A stretch of DNA of 64,000 nucleotides from Bombardia bombarda (GCA_030512295.1 JAULSR010000001.1:5665001-5729000), one strand, 5' to 3'. Numbered from the stretch's first letter, positions 42,873 to 55,031 are shown. A program made the numbers and translations. The notes: generated by a model not told the origin, from the sequence alone.

Positions 42873-43860
42873 GACTGCGAGTTAGCCATCAACTAAGGGG
42901 TAGGGAGATAAATCCTTGATCGTTACGATGAGTCCTGGTGAGGGCGCCCGACTTGAGAGCGTTGCCACTCTCGTTGCTCGGAAGTATCCTGGTCTTTGGT
43001 CACTCAAAAGCCTTGTCGTTCTTGTCGGGGTGAAAGTGTCATCAATGTACAGCGTCGTCGACCTCGTCTTCAAGAGTTAGGAGATTCAGGGGAAGTAGCG
43101 GGCTGTTGATTATGACCTTCTCAATTTCTTTTGTCAAGTAGTAGCTAGTGGACACTGCGAGTTAGCCGTCAACTTAGGGGGGGTTAAGGGATGTTGGGTA
43201 GGGAAAGCATGCCTTGATAGTTACGACAAGTGTCCTTGATGGTTACGACAAGTGTTGGTGGCGACACCCCGCTCGGCGGTGCCGCCGCTGTCGCCCCTCA
43301 AGAACTACTTACTTCTCCCCCTTGCCTCCCAGATTGAGGAGGACAAGGGGAGACGGTGCTCTGTTGGTCATGATGCTCTGGATTACCCTACCACGAAGCA
43401 GTGAGCAGAACCAGTGGGTTAGCGGTCAACTGAAGGAGATGGGAGTAGGAAAAAGAATCCTTGATGGTTAGGATGAGCCCCTGATGGCGCCGTCTGGCTC
43501 GATAGTATCGTGACCGTTACTGGAGAGTCTTGTTGTCGTCGTGGTCGTGCTCGTTACTCGGGAATGTTGCCGTCGTGCTCGTAGCCGACGTGCTTGCTGC
43601 CGTTTCGATGTCGATGCCGTCGTGCTCGCTGTCGTCATGCTTGCTGCCGTCATTCTCGATGCCGTCGTGCTCATTGCGGTCGTTACTCGGGCGTGTTGTC
43701 GTCCTCGTCGCCGTCGTCGTCGGTCGCTCGAGATCTACTCGCTTCTCTCGGCCTTTGAGAGTGAGGAGGACGAGGGAAGGCTGCGTTCTAGGGATAATAA
43801 TGCTGGAGATAACCCTAGTAGGAAGAAGTCAAAGGAAACTGTGAGTCAGCAGTCACCAAA
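42873..43860. repeat. Tandem array, four degenerate units of ~260–430 bp
   Basis: Unit starts (ACTGCGAGTTAGC.GTCAACT) are at 42873, 43153, ~43405 and ~43834. Later landmarks are TCCTTGATGGTTACGA and GGAGGACAAGGG…CTGGA…ACCCTA. The last unit keeps an open plus-strand frame with SLLSAFESEEDEGRLRSRDN. A GTCGTGCTC-type minisatellite lies at 43590–43690. Confidence 0.75.
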
Positions 43861-45233
43861 CGGATCTACGGGCGGAGAGCGAGTGTCGGGAGCCTCGCCT
43901 GGCTCAGCAGGATCGTCCTCCTCGCCGTTTGCGAGAGCTAGGCGCCCCTTCCCTTCTTGCGAAGCTAGGAGAAGGTGAACAAACACTCTCTGAGTGAAGG
44001 TGAATGGGGAATGAGGGCGGGTGGGTGACTAATGGGGATGTGGGGGCCTGCTGCGGTGGTAAAGTCTGGCCTCCAAAAGCGAGAAAAGGCGGCCAGGCCC
44101 GGCCCGCAGCGGCATGCCATTAACGGCCGTGTTTTTCTCTGCATAGTCACGGGGAAAGCTGGTCATATTCTATAAAAGCAAGGCCTTGTTGGGGCTGCAG
44201 GGGATGCAGAAGGCAGAGGGAGATGGGCACTCGAAGGCGGCGAGGTTTGCGATGGTGTGCTAGGGCGGTTTGGGGCCGCAAGCTCGGTCTGCAAGCTGTG
44301 GCGGGTGGTTACGTGGTGGTAAAGGGGTTTGTTACGGCCTAGACAAGTGGGTGCTTGGCAATTTAGAGAAGGGAAGGTATGAAGTCGGTCAGTAAGTAAA
44401 TTTGTCGACATCAGCCACACCACACCGAGGTCTACGCACTAACCCCTGCAAGAAACAGTGTCTGCAAGCTTCTTAGGGGAAAGAACAACCCGGATAAACT
44501 TCCAGGGCTACGGTGTGGTCGTCCAAACTTACTGTGCAGACCCTAACCGGCCTCAGCATGGGCTGCTATCAGCTACACCACTTGTTCTGCCTGTCATTCA
44601 CTGACAAACACTTCCTCGAGGGCAGTAATTTGGTTCGGTCGGTTTGGTGTCAGGCAGTTTGGCTGGACAACGAGTTGGTGATGTCGTACATATGCCACTG
44701 GCTCGACAACCGCCCTCTGGACAAGATACCTAACACCCAACCAACCTAGACACACTGGGTACCTTAACCCGATGGCGTATGGGTACAAGACACTAGAAGG
44801 ACGGGAAGGATTGTTTATTATACTGCGAAAAAGGCTCGGAGGTGTGGCTCGAAGCTGAACAGTGGTGTTGTTTTCCCCTTACGCCTAAACAGCAGGCCTG
44901 GACAAGCACACAGTAGGCACACAGTAGGGTTATTCGAGCAGTCTCCTCTGTAGTGGTCTGATTTGCAGAATGCTTGCTGCTATTTTGCTTCCAAATTCTT
45001 TGCAGGCAGGCTGGCGTGTGGTTGTTCCTTCCTCTTAGGCTTGCTCGGGCATTGCTCTTTCCCTCGTTAGACGCGATACATCGACTCACACACCGACACA
45101 ATCGCACCTTCCCTACAATCATGACATGTTTACTATTACCGCGATGGCGCAAAACTTTCCTAAAGCATCTTAATGATTCTCGCAATGTTCACAACTCAGT
45201 CCTTAAACTTCAAGGACCTTCAAAGCCGCCACG
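43861..45233. other. Intergenic; right edge of the repeat island
   Basis: No supported gene. The last ~200 bp hold the promoter and 5' UTR of the FtsJ-like gene. Confidence 0.45.
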
Positions 45234-46644
45234 ATGTGCACCCAACGACCACCTGAACCCACGCCCGTAGGCTCGGCCCTTGTCCACGAGTACCTCCAGT
45301 GTCTCAAGGCGTATCGCGACCTCTACAGGCTCGAAGAAAAGGCTAGTTGGATTTCCTGTCCATTTATTTTGGTTCTTCTAATCGGTCGGTGACGATCTAC
45401 AGGGTTGGGAGAGCAAGGAGGCCGACAAATATTACGAAAAACAGCGAAACCGAGCTGACAATGCTAGCGACGCCGAGCGGCAGGGCTTCTTCCGACTCAT
45501 GCAAAAGATCGCCAATGAGATTCACGAAGCGACATCCGCCTTGACCATCAACCGGTCGCCACCTGACAAGAATCATGCTTCTCACCCACCCGCCATCCTC
45601 GACCTGTGCATGGCCCCGGGCGGCTTCGCCCAAGTAGCCCTCACACTAAACCCAACCGCCTCCCTCCGCGGCGTCACCCTGCCGGAATCCTCCAGCAGAC
45701 ACAAGATCCTCGTCCCGAACTGGGAGAAAGACCCAAGAATCCAGATGCTGCACTGCGACATCACCATGCTCGCCGCCGAGATGGGCGTAGACCTCGTAGA
45801 CATCCCGACTAACCACCCAGATGCCTCCGGCTTCTTGTCCTCTCGCCCCTTCCACAACCAGGAGTTCGACCTTGTCTTTTGCGACGGGGTCGTCCTCCGC
45901 ACCCAGGACAGACACGAGTACCGAGACAAGCAGTTCGAAGTCCCCCGTCTCACAACAAGCCAGCTCGTTCTTGCCTTGCAACGCATCCGCGACGGCGGCA
46001 CCCTGATCATGCTCATGCACCGCGCCAACAGCTGGCAGACTGTCTCGATTCTACACGCACTCAACTCGTTCGCCAGTATCCGGCTGTTCAAGCCGACTCT
46101 AGGTCACAAGACACGCTCATCGTTTTACCTCGTTGCGCAGAATGTCCGGCCTCGGAGCGCGGCTGCTGTAAAGGCAGTTCAGAAGTGGAAGAAGCAGTGG
46201 AAAGCAGCTACATTTAGAGACGGGCCAGGAGAGTCGAAAGATGGTGAGGCGCTCGGTGACGCTTCCAAGGAGGAGGTGGTTGCTGCGCTTGACGAGTTTG
46301 GCCCGAAACTGATTAACCTGGCTGAGCCTGTCTTTAAGCTCCATGTTGAGGGGTTGAGCCATGCGTCTTTCATGCATGCTAACAGCAACAAGTCAAAGTT
46401 TATGACAAACTGGCGAGGGCGCGAGGCGGGATCTGATGTCGGCTTGGGGCCGAAGCAAGAGCCAAAGCTGGAGCGAGATCTTAACCTAGAGCGGGGACCA
46501 AAGCCAATGCAGGAGACAAAGTGGAGTCGAGTCTCAAAGCCAGAGCGGGAGTCAAAGTCAGAGCGGGAGCCAAAGCCGGAGCAAGAGACAAAGTGGGATC
46601 GAGGCTCAAAGTTTGACTCAAACTGGCGAGTTCGCAAGATCTAG
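45234..46644 (+). CDS. FtsJ-like SAM-dependent methyltransferase, fungal
   Basis: Two exons, 45234–45341 and 45403–46644, giving 449 aa. No GT donor keeps the frame. The best join uses a GC donor (AAG|GCTAGT) with a CTAAT branch site and CTACAG acceptor, a 61-bp GC–AG intron, and produces LYRLEEKGWESKEADKYYEK. Residues ~100–112 (LDLCMAPGGFAQVAL) are the SAM-binding motif I of RrmJ/FtsJ-type 2'-O-ribose methyltransferases. FDLVFCDGV (~190) and GGTLIMLMHR follow as motifs IV and VI-like strands. The last ~60 residues are a charged, repetitive tail (KPERESKSEREPKPEQE). The likely role is RNA or other nucleophile methylation; the substrate is unknown, and I do not see the full K-D-K-E set with certainty. 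Confidence 0.78.
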
Positions 46645-46933
46645 ATGGCTCAGTTCACTTACCATATTTGCTTTGTCTTGCTGGGAAATATCTTGAACTT
46701 CTGCGGTGCCTTCATACCACTTTTCTAAATTTCATTTAAACGGTCAACGAATACTTTTGTTCAATGCTTCTATGTCGGTAATTCTTATACACATGTGCTA
46801 ATGTTCTCATTGTACCAAACCCTGAACCAACATAAACAATTTGCCAGCCGCCCATTCCATCTATGCTATTGCCACCAGAAAGAAAAAACCGCCAACAAAC
46901 CACAATCCTCACATCCCCCACCTCCCACGTCCC

Positions 46934-48536
46934 TCAAACCCCCTCCCTCCTCCTCAACCCAACCTCCAACCCCAACGGCTTCCTCAAGAACCCCTCCCGC
47001 GTATCCATATAATCCTGCCTCAAAAACACCTCATACCTCCTCGCCCACGTCGCCACAATCAGCTTCATCTCCATCTCAGCCACATTCCGCCCCACACACG
47101 CCCTTGGCCCATAACTAAACGGGATAAACGCATTCTTCTGCCTCGGCGTCAACGCCTCCCACCTTTCCGGCCTGAAGTCATCCGCATCATCCCCCCAAAT
47201 CTCCTTGGAGTGGTGGATCGAGTACGTCGGCACGCTCAGCACCGTCCCGGGGGGAAATAATACCCGCGGAAGTGTATCCCCTGCTTTGCGTCGGCGGGGA
47301 TCTCGCGCGGCAGCCCAATGCCCGAGGTGGAGTGGTGGCGCAGCGTCTCGTTGACAACGGCGGCAAGGTACGGCAGGTCCCTGACCATGTCAAACGTCGG
47401 CACGTCGACACCTCTCGGAATCGCAGCATCAAGCTCCGCCTGCAACTTCGCCACAACCCCCGGCGTGCGCACGACATGGAACAGCAGCGCGCACGACGAG
47501 TTGGAAGTGGTATCGCTCCCGGCAATAAGCTGCGTCAGCGCCTCGGCCGTCAACTCCTCCCTGCCCAGCGGCTCGCCCCTATCATCCCGCCCCTCCATCA
47601 GCCGCTCCAGCAGATCCTTGCGCGACACCGGCGGCGGGTTCTCCAGCCTTTCCTTGACGCGCGCAATCGCAATGCCCGCCAGATTCTCCACCGCCTCCAA
47701 CCCCTTTGTAAAAAACGGATCGGGCAGGTATTTGGCGTAGGGCTTGAGCTCCGGCAGGGCGCCGAGCGCGGCGGAGACCTCCCCGCGGCGGTTGAGGATG
47801 TCGATGGCGGGCGCGTAGATGGGCGGGCTGGTGGGCGAGGCGCGCACCTCGGCGATGTCGGCGCCGGCGGCGAGCATGCCGAAGGGGGCGCCAAAGGCCA
47901 GGTCGCCGATCACGTCGAAGGCGAGGAAGTTGAACCACTCGAGGCAGTCGAAGTGGGCGGCGCGGTCGCGGTGCGGGGTGGTCTTGATGAGCTTGTCGAG
48001 CTGGGCGACGAACAGCTCGAGGTTGCCGTGGATGTAGGGCTCGAACTGCACGATGGACTTGGCGGAGAAGGTGTGCGAGACGATCTTGCGCTTGCGCGAG
48101 TGCTCGGTGCGGTCGCGCGTGTTGAAGAGGCCGCGGCGGATGCTGACGAAGGCATCGTAGAATGAGCTGGAAGTAAAAGTGTCAGTAAGGGTGGCTTCGG
48201 CGGGCATATGGTGGTGATATATACGCACGATTTGAGAAGGCCGCTTCCGTGGCCGAGGACGACCTGGATGGCGTCGTCGTCGTTGAGGCTGATGTGGTTG
48301 GGTTGGATGCGCACCACCGGTCCCAGTTTCTTGTGGAGGTCATGGACTCTTTGGTAGCGATTACCGCGGCGGACAACTGAGAGTAGCCATAGATCGGAGA
48401 ACTGAGCGGGAAAGGGGGCTGGGATCTGTCGTAAGTGGCCGTATGTCACAAAGTATGGGTATAAGTAAAAGGCGGCGATACCGAGGACCACAACAAGCGG
48501 CGCCCATGGCGAGGAGATGTAGCCCAGAACTGCCAT
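46934..48536 (-). pseudogene. bphA: CYP53-type cytochrome P450 (benzoate 4-monooxygenase-like) with a one-base frameshift
   Basis: Exon 1 is 48229–48536 and exon 2 starts at 48166 (intron 48167–48228, GTGCGT…CAG). The N-terminal anchor is APLVVVLGIAAFYLYPYF. SSFYDAFVSIRRGLFNTRDR and RKRKIVSHTFSAKS are typical of CYP53, the benzoate para-hydroxylase family. The I-helix LIAGSDTTSNSS, K-helix ETLR, FRPERW and heme loop FSYGPRACVGRNVAE are all present. The frame breaks at YYFPPG|TVLSVPTYS: the C run at 47249–47254 is one base short, and the frame then stops at once (…PPGRC*). The downstream part continues in the next frame to 46934. With one more base the protein would be about 512 aa, the normal length. 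It is either a sequencing or assembly error in a homopolymer or a recent null allele. The gene symbol follows the family only. Confidence 0.82.
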
Positions 48537-50340
48537 TCTGATTATGTGTGAATGGACTCAAAACTTGTCAAATTCTATAATGCACTGTCGATGTAAAATC
48601 ACCCTATGTCAAGGTCATGCGGGCTAGCACGTTTATATGTAAAAGATGATGGCTGCACTACTCCCAGGTCGCAATTGCCATCTTCTGTCCATGCATCCTC
48701 CTCGCCTGTTCAATGACCCCTCGTGCACGCCGAGAGCCAACCACACAACCCAGTCAACGCTGACATCAGTCAGCCCCTGTCCATCCCATCCATCGCCGTC
48801 TCCATTGTGGTGTCCATGCATGCATCGCGGGGCGATGGATGCGAAATCAGCTGCAGGCTACAGGATACAGGACGGCGAGATAAGCATCTCTTGCTCCCCC
48901 TTTTCCCCGGCCATAGCATCTTGGCAGGCCCCGTGTTCCACAAGATGCACTGGATTTGTGCTGCTTTAGCGGAGGAGGAGCCGCGGGCGAGTGGATTGTG
49001 GAGACCTAAGTCTAATCCATGGGATGGGCGACGCTGCAACGTGAAGCGCGAGCGTTGTTGCGCTGCGGGGAAAGAAAAAGGGGGAACGGGAATAGGCTCC
49101 ACCATCCCCAGAATAACGGTTGACGACACCCGCTTGTCTTGTTCAGGCAGGCCTGGCAGGCCTAGGAATTCCAAATCGGCCGCTATGATGTATTCCTCAC
49201 CCCCCGCCGATGGTTTCACAGGGAAGAGAATAACAGCAATAATGATAATCCTGGATAAAACACTATGACATGACAGAACAATTACCCTCATGCTTTAGAT
49301 AATAGAAAACGTAGCAATCCATGACAATTCCACGGAAATATCAATATTTTTAACACACCTTTTGCTGTCGCTGACAGACGTCAGTGTCAAAGAGAAGGTG
49401 TGATGTGATTGTGAGGGTGCCATCGAAACCCCGTCGTCCATCGATTGGCCGACCCGATCGGCAGCCCGGCAGGATCCAAGCAACCGGCAACCGAGCACGG
49501 CATTCACAACCTGGGGGACGGGAGTTAAAAACGGCTTCTCCCATGTGGACTCGGCCGTTTCGCGGCTCCGAATTGTTGTTTTTCAGTCGCGCCGAGGGCA
49601 AAAAAAAACCCCCCATATCACAACCACAGTCCACAGCTAACACTAGGTGCGATACACAAGCGCAAAACTCGCGACTGGGAGCAATAAGGCGAGCTCCCGA
49701 ATCTCTCGCCCTCCACAGATAGCGGAGTGAAAAGAATGGGTGAGCGGGTGTGGCCTCCGCATTCGACGTGGGACCGGGCGGACCCCGTCTCACTTCAGAA
49801 GGACTGACACAGCCTGGGCGCCGAGTGTAGAGAGACAGAGGTGGTTGAAAGTGTTCGAGAAACATGTGCGCTCGTAGGTGAACGTAACCATGCTCTCCCA
49901 TGATCCTATTACAGATATCATCCACATGGTTTCCTAGCTCGACTCCCCTGTGGAGGCCTTCCTTCAAGTCATGTAACAGAGCCTGTTAGCAGGTTAAAAA
50001 CATACAGACGTCATATCGAGGCACAGATGTTGTTATTTAGGCCATTTAAGTTCCACATCTTTCAGGCCAACTATCTTTTAACCTTTTCCAACCGGAGAGA
50101 AAGAATAGAGATGACCATGACTGTCAAAATATCCTGTGTCGCCTTCCATGTAATATACAACACGCTTAGAGGCACAAACTCCATGTTACACCCAATCGCA
50201 AATCGCAACACCCACCGGCATGATTACACCAAAAAAATACAAATAGTCGCTTTTAATACAATACAGCTAACCACAAAACAAAACTGTGCACCAAGACAGG
50301 CCTCTCAACTTCTATGTTCCATTACAACGATGAGTGCTGC
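48537..50340. other. Intergenic region, 1.8 kb
   Basis: No supported gene. Overlapping open frames on both strands between 48640 and 49970 show no conserved domain. An A-run lies at 49602–49609. AT-rich from 49980. Confidence 0.5.
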
Positions 50341-52869
50341 TCAACGCAGCATATACGACAGATCGGGAAGATTAGCAATGATTCGCTGAACAATTTCATC
50401 GTGCTCGCTTGATTCATCCGCTTTAACTCCAGATGTATGGACAGCCCTCTGCTTCCCTGCCGCCATTTCTGGTAAGATGACAGGAGAAGTGATCGCCCGC
50501 GGAGTGGTGGGAGTGAAATCGCCATCAGTTAATATAGCTCCTAGAGCTTTAGGCAGAGCGACTCCCGGTATTTCGGGAGCAACCGAGACGGGCTTTGCTG
50601 AGCCAGTATAAAGAGGTACCATAGAGCTAGAAGCAGGCGTGGCTGCCGTCGTAGGGCTTGTAATACTCTGGGCGGCAATGGGCTCTCCTGGTGCAGCGGT
50701 CGTTGTAGTGGTGGGCGACTCAAAACAAGCCAAGTTAACAGAGGCCCATGGATTGTTCGCCGTAGCTGTATTGTTTGGGAGGACATTTGGTACATTATGG
50801 AGCTTGGTTGCAGGTGTGGCCAAAACCTGCGGAATGACTGGTGGTATGGCCAAAGTTGGAGGCGGTGCAGTGAAGGCATCATCAATGGTTTGGAAACCAT
50901 TTATTGCAGGCTTTGGACCCGTTGGCGAAGACACCATTTCCCCCCAGTCATCATCATCATCTTGGAAAGTCGGAGCCTTGGTGGCAACAGCGAGAGGCGC
51001 TGTCTTTTCTGAAGTTGGCCTGACTGGCTCTAGAGATACCAAAGATGACGGCTTTGAGAGTGATGGTAATGGCTCTGTGTCCACTTTTCTCGATGATGTC
51101 CGCACCGGCGCAGTGGGCGAACCCGTGCTCCAACCAAATGAAGCCACTGGTGGGCCAGTCAGGCTGATCGGACGCTGTGTCAAGCTTGGTACAGCTCCAG
51201 ATATCTTCCTTTGAGGGGGCTCAAGGTCCGGCGAGGGGAGACCGAGGTTGTGAAACTGCTGCAATGAAGACGCTCTAGAGTGCGCCTTCTTTTTGCCAAA
51301 GGCCGCATTGAGGGCAACAGGCTCTACAGAAGAGTCCCAGCCAAACATATTCTTTTGAGTTTTGGATATCCCACCGCCAAGGGTCACACGCCCGGCGATT
51401 GAGTCCTCTTCCATCCAACGACGGACGACCTTGGTGGTGTCCTGGCGAACAGCAGAGGTAGGCCATGTTACCCGTCTGTAGTTATCATCGTCCCCGGCAT
51501 CGTGCTTCCGCGACGATCCGAGACGAGAGATGCGGTACCACGTCTTGCGCTCCGAGATCTCGGTAAAGCTGTCGTTAATGATGCGGTCTGGTATGTCGGA
51601 ATCTGGTTCAATGATGTCTGCCACAGAACCCCGCTTCACAGCGCTGAATAACTTATCGAGGTTGCTCAAGTCTACATCGAATTGTACGTGTGCAAGATTG
51701 GTCGCTCCTTTTTTCGATTCGGGGGAAGAAGCGCCGGGCGGCGGCCCAAAAGATCCTCGGACGTGCTTGAGGGAAAGCGGTGACTCGCTGGCTAACCGCG
51801 GTGTCGCTACCCTCGCAGGAGTTGCAGGCGCCTGTGCATCATCCACATCCACATCTTTAAAGTCCCCAAACCCTCCGGCGTCATCTGCTTCGCTGTCCGA
51901 ATCACTGTCCGAGTCATCGTTCACGTTCCTGGTGGATGTGCTTTTGCTGCGATCTCTTCCTATGATCGATGGCTCCTGACTTGCCGCCCTGGCCAGGCCG
52001 TCAAACTTGCTGACCAGCTCTTGGACTTTTCCCGAGGTCTTGCGCGCTACTTGCTGCCGTGCCCTAGACCGAGAATCCTCGTCGATTGACGTGATTGGCG
52101 AATCTTGCTGCTCGTCCTCGTGGTCTATGTTGTCGTTGACGTCGTCCAATCGTGAAGGTGCACGAGATTCGTGACTGTCGTGTATCGAATCAACGCTTGG
52201 GCGCACAGAATCGGCAGGAGGTACTTGTTGATCTGGTCCTTGCCTGGATGAGACCGACTCTCCTGTATGGTTGACAGTGGAATGAACAGTTTCACTCTGT
52301 AAATCCTTGTCTAGGTTCCCTTCTCCCGCGCCATGCCAACTCGGCACCTCCTCTCCATTTATATTCTCTACTGCTTCCACGTCCACTTCCGCTTCTTTGT
52401 GTACTGTCGCGACCGATGGCGCATTGACGTGAAACCTGGGGGTAGATAGCCCGTCATTTGACGGCGTCGGAACCGAGAAGTCTATAGACCAAGGGTCGGG
52501 CGAGGGCTGTCGTAGTGCAGAGCCATTGATGGGCTTCGGAACTGCGATGCTCCCTGGCCACGCAATTGGGCTGTTTTGACCGAACCGGTCGTTCCTCGGC
52601 GGCGATGCAAGGTTCGGGCTCGGAGGCGCCCATCCACCGCCCCATGCCGAATGAGTGGACGCGGGCGTTTCGGCTGCTGCCCAGTCGCCAAGACGCTGTT
52701 CGTCATCTCCCCATGGCGTCTGTCCTGTGGTGGCTGGAATTCGAGGCGAATTGGAGACGGAGAAGAAAGCGCGCGGTGGAGGTTCGAGGTCGGATTTGGT
52801 CGGGGAGGGAGGCTTGTGATCTTTGTCGCCATCTGTCGTCGTCCATGGTGAGCCCCACGGATCGTCCAT
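50341..52869 (-). CDS. Large conserved fungal protein, function unknown
   Basis: Intron-free 842-aa protein. The start is the ATG at 52869–52867 (MDDPWGSPWTTTD). It is mostly disordered, with an acidic Ser/Asp run (DDSDSDSDSEADD), GGFGDFKDVDVDD and many Pro/Thr/Ala stretches. One conserved block stands out in the middle: FTEISERKTWYRISRLGSS, then DDDNYRRVTWPTSAVRQDTT, VVRRWMEEDSIAGRVTLGGG and MFGWDSS. N-terminal DDPWG and central GFGDF motifs resemble short linear motifs of endocytic or trafficking adaptor ligands, but this is only a resemblance. No catalytic domain or membrane segment. I know it as a family of uncharacterised Pezizomycotina proteins. Confidence 0.85.
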   Translation of the reverse strand: MDDPWGSPWTTTDGDKDHKPPSPTKSDLEPPPRAFFSVSNSPRIPATTGQTPWGDDEQRLGDWAAAETPASTHSAWGGGWAPPSPNLASPPRNDRFGQNSPIAWPGSIAVPKPINGSALRQPSPDPWSIDFSVPTPSNDGLSTPRFHVNAPSVATVHKEAEVDVEAVENINGEEVPSWHGAGEGNLDKDLQSETVHSTVNHTGESVSSRQGPDQQVPPADSVRPSVDSIHDSHESRAPSRLDDVNDNIDHEDEQQDSPITSIDEDSRSRARQQVARKTSGKVQELVSKFDGLARAASQEPSIIGRDRSKSTSTRNVNDDSDSDSDSEADDAGGFGDFKDVDVDDAQAPATPARVATPRLASESPLSLKHVRGSFGPPPGASSPESKKGATNLAHVQFDVDLSNLDKLFSAVKRGSVADIIEPDSDIPDRIINDSFTEISERKTWYRISRLGSSRKHDAGDDDNYRRVTWPTSAVRQDTTKVVRRWMEEDSIAGRVTLGGGISKTQKNMFGWDSSVEPVALNAAFGKKKAHSRASSLQQFHNLGLPSPDLEPPQRKISGAVPSLTQRPISLTGPPVASFGWSTGSPTAPVRTSSRKVDTEPLPSLSKPSSLVSLEPVRPTSEKTAPLAVATKAPTFQDDDDDWGEMVSSPTGPKPAINGFQTIDDAFTAPPPTLAIPPVIPQVLATPATKLHNVPNVLPNNTATANNPWASVNLACFESPTTTTTAAPGEPIAAQSITSPTTAATPASSSMVPLYTGSAKPVSVAPEIPGVALPKALGAILTDGDFTPTTPRAITSPVILPEMAAGKQRAVHTSGVKADESSEHDEIVQRIIANLPDLSYMLR

Positions 52870-54021
52870 TCTGTCTGCCAGCAACTGTCATATTGTGCGC
52901 GCAATTGCGGCCTATACGCTGTGGTGCATGTCGTGTTGGGCGCGCAATGGCCGCGCAATGGCCGAGGGCGTCGCGATCGGGTGCTTCGGCAGACAAATCG
53001 ACTGACCAATGGGTGTGTGCGAGGGTCCGAGGATCGCTCCAAGAAAGATTTGTTTACTGACAATGTCCTGTAATAGTGTTGAGGCAGGTTAAGCCTGGCG
53101 ATAGCGATATATAGGGGTTGGTGATATATTGTTGTTGTATGTGCAGACTAAAATACTTAACATGTGGCAGTTCGTCCAACAAATGGTTGTTGGTGTTCTT
53201 CTGGCAGCCAAGAGCTTCGGGTGACGCAAACCGGGGCACAGGTGTCAGATCGACCAATGCCCGAGGCCCCAACGACCAGGATGCATGCGCCTTCCGTTTG
53301 GCGTTTTCCGGGAAAGCTTTACATCCCGCAATAAGATACCCCCTATCTTTGGTGTATACACATCATAGCATTTGCGCAACAAGTCGACAGAAGCGGCCAA
53401 GAGTAGCTGGTGTGAAAATAACCCTATCATGACATGAACTCGGCCGTTATCTTGATCCTGATACTTTACCCGGCAGTATTTGGATAGGACTCTATAAAAT
53501 CGATCCAACGGGTACATTACATATTTGTCTTTCAATAAAGATGCAGTTCTTTAACCCGCCGACTCCGTCACGGTTTCTCAAACAGGCCACAACTGTGGAC
53601 AAGGTATCCGAGTGTCTGTAACTAGAAGTACAGTAGTGGAACACTTTTCGGTAGCACCAAAAACACGTTAGATCTCAACTTATCCATCCTCTGGGCACCT
53701 GTAGGTACCATGGTACCCTGTCAACCGGTGATGACTGGTAACGCCTCCTGTCTGTGGTGGCGGGCAGACCCGTAGACCCGCTTTTCTCCACCTTCAACAT
53801 GCTTTCTTGCTCCTTGCCTCTGGTGCTGATCAAGCATGGAGGCCGACGCTTGGCCGGTGGTAGTGTCGGCCTCTGCCAAAGGCAAAAGAAAACTCGCGAC
53901 GCAACGGGAAACAATGGCCCTCTATCAGCCACCCTGAACAAACTCTTCCGAATTCAGTTTTCACGCCAAAGACCAACTTCATCCCGACCGATTGCTCCCC
54001 TTCAACACATTGATTGTAGCC
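52870..54021. other. Intergenic region between divergent genes
   Basis: Shared upstream region of the large conserved protein (minus) and CFD1 (plus). No gene supported. Confidence 0.5.
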
Positions 54022-55031
54022 ATGTCGCTGTCCAAGGTCAAACATATCGTCCTGGTGCGTAGTCCCGCTACCCCTCCATTACCCCGCCACCGCCCATTCC
54101 GTCCATCACAAGCAACCACTGACAAATCTTCCCCCAGGTCCTCTCTGGCAAGGGCGGCGTTGGCAAATCGTCTGTAACAACCCAGCTTGCCCTCTCGCTC
54201 TCGCTGGCAGGTCATTCTGTCGGTGTTCTCGACATCGACCTCACAGGCCCCTCGATCCCGCGCATGTTCGGAATCGAAAATGCAAAAGTCACACAAGCCC
54301 CAGGCGGCTGGTTGCCCATCACCGTCCACGAGGCCGACCCGACCGCCGGCACCGGCTCCCTGCGCGTCATGAGTCTCGGCTTCCTGCTGCCCAGAAGGGG
54401 CGATGCCGTCGTCTGGCGCGGCCCAAAGAAGACGGCCATGGTGCGACAGTTCCTTTCCGACGTCTTCTGGGACGAACTCGACTACCTCTTGATTGACACG
54501 CCGCCGGGGACGAGCGACGAGCACATCTCCCTGGCTGAGACCCTCCTGCAGAAGGCGCGGCCGGATCAGCTTGCGGGCGCCGTAGTTGTGACAACGCCAC
54601 AGGCTGTTGCGACCGCAGATGTACGAAAGGAGCTCAACTTTTGCATAAAAACCGGCATCAGGATCCTGGGAGTTGTGGAGAATATGTGCGGCTTTGTGTG
54701 TCCAAATTGCAGCGAATGCACCATGATTTTTTCAAGTGGTGGAGGTGAGATCATGGCTGGAGACTTTGGTGTGCAGTTTCTCGGCAGCGTCCCAATTGAT
54801 CCCCAATTCCTAGTCTTGATTGAGACGGGAAAGCGGCCAAGGTACCCGGAAGGAACCTTGGTCAACGGGCAGGACATTTCAACCCCGGCTGGCGCACCGC
54901 ACATTGAAGAGGAAAGCATAAAGGATGCAGCGTCGCTGATGCAAAAGTACCGCGCTTGCTCGCTTGCTCCAATCTTTAGCAAGATGACCGCGGATGTCGT
55001 TTCTGCGGTGCAGCGAGCAAATCTCGCATAG
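54022..55031 (+). CDS. CFD1: Cytosolic Fe-S cluster assembly P-loop NTPase CFD1 (NUBP2)
   Basis: Exon 1 is 54022–54054 and exon 2 is 54138–55031, with an 83-bp intron (GTGCGT…CAG) in phase 0, giving 308 aa. MSLSKVKHIVLVLSGKGGVG contains the deviant Walker A GKGGVGKS (residues 15–22). DIDLTGPSIPRMFG, LLIDTPPGTSDEHIS and ENMCGFVCPNCSECTM follow. Cys199 and Cys202 form the CX2C motif that holds the bridging cluster between CFD1 and NBP35. The short N-terminus without a four-Cys extension separates it from NBP35. It acts in the cytosol in the CIA scaffold complex. Length and motifs are complete. Confidence 0.95.

Noticed and set aside
30713..43860. CRISPR-like arrays
   Set aside because: Repeats are diverged, units are long and have no constant spacer design. 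The genome is eukaryotic.
47272..48165. Plus-strand open frame of 297 codons
   Set aside because: Antisense shadow of the CYP53 gene.
48723..49967. Overlapping open frames on both strands (up to 205 codons)
   Set aside because: No domain, no splice logic, no homology that I can see. Probably promoter or intergenic DNA.
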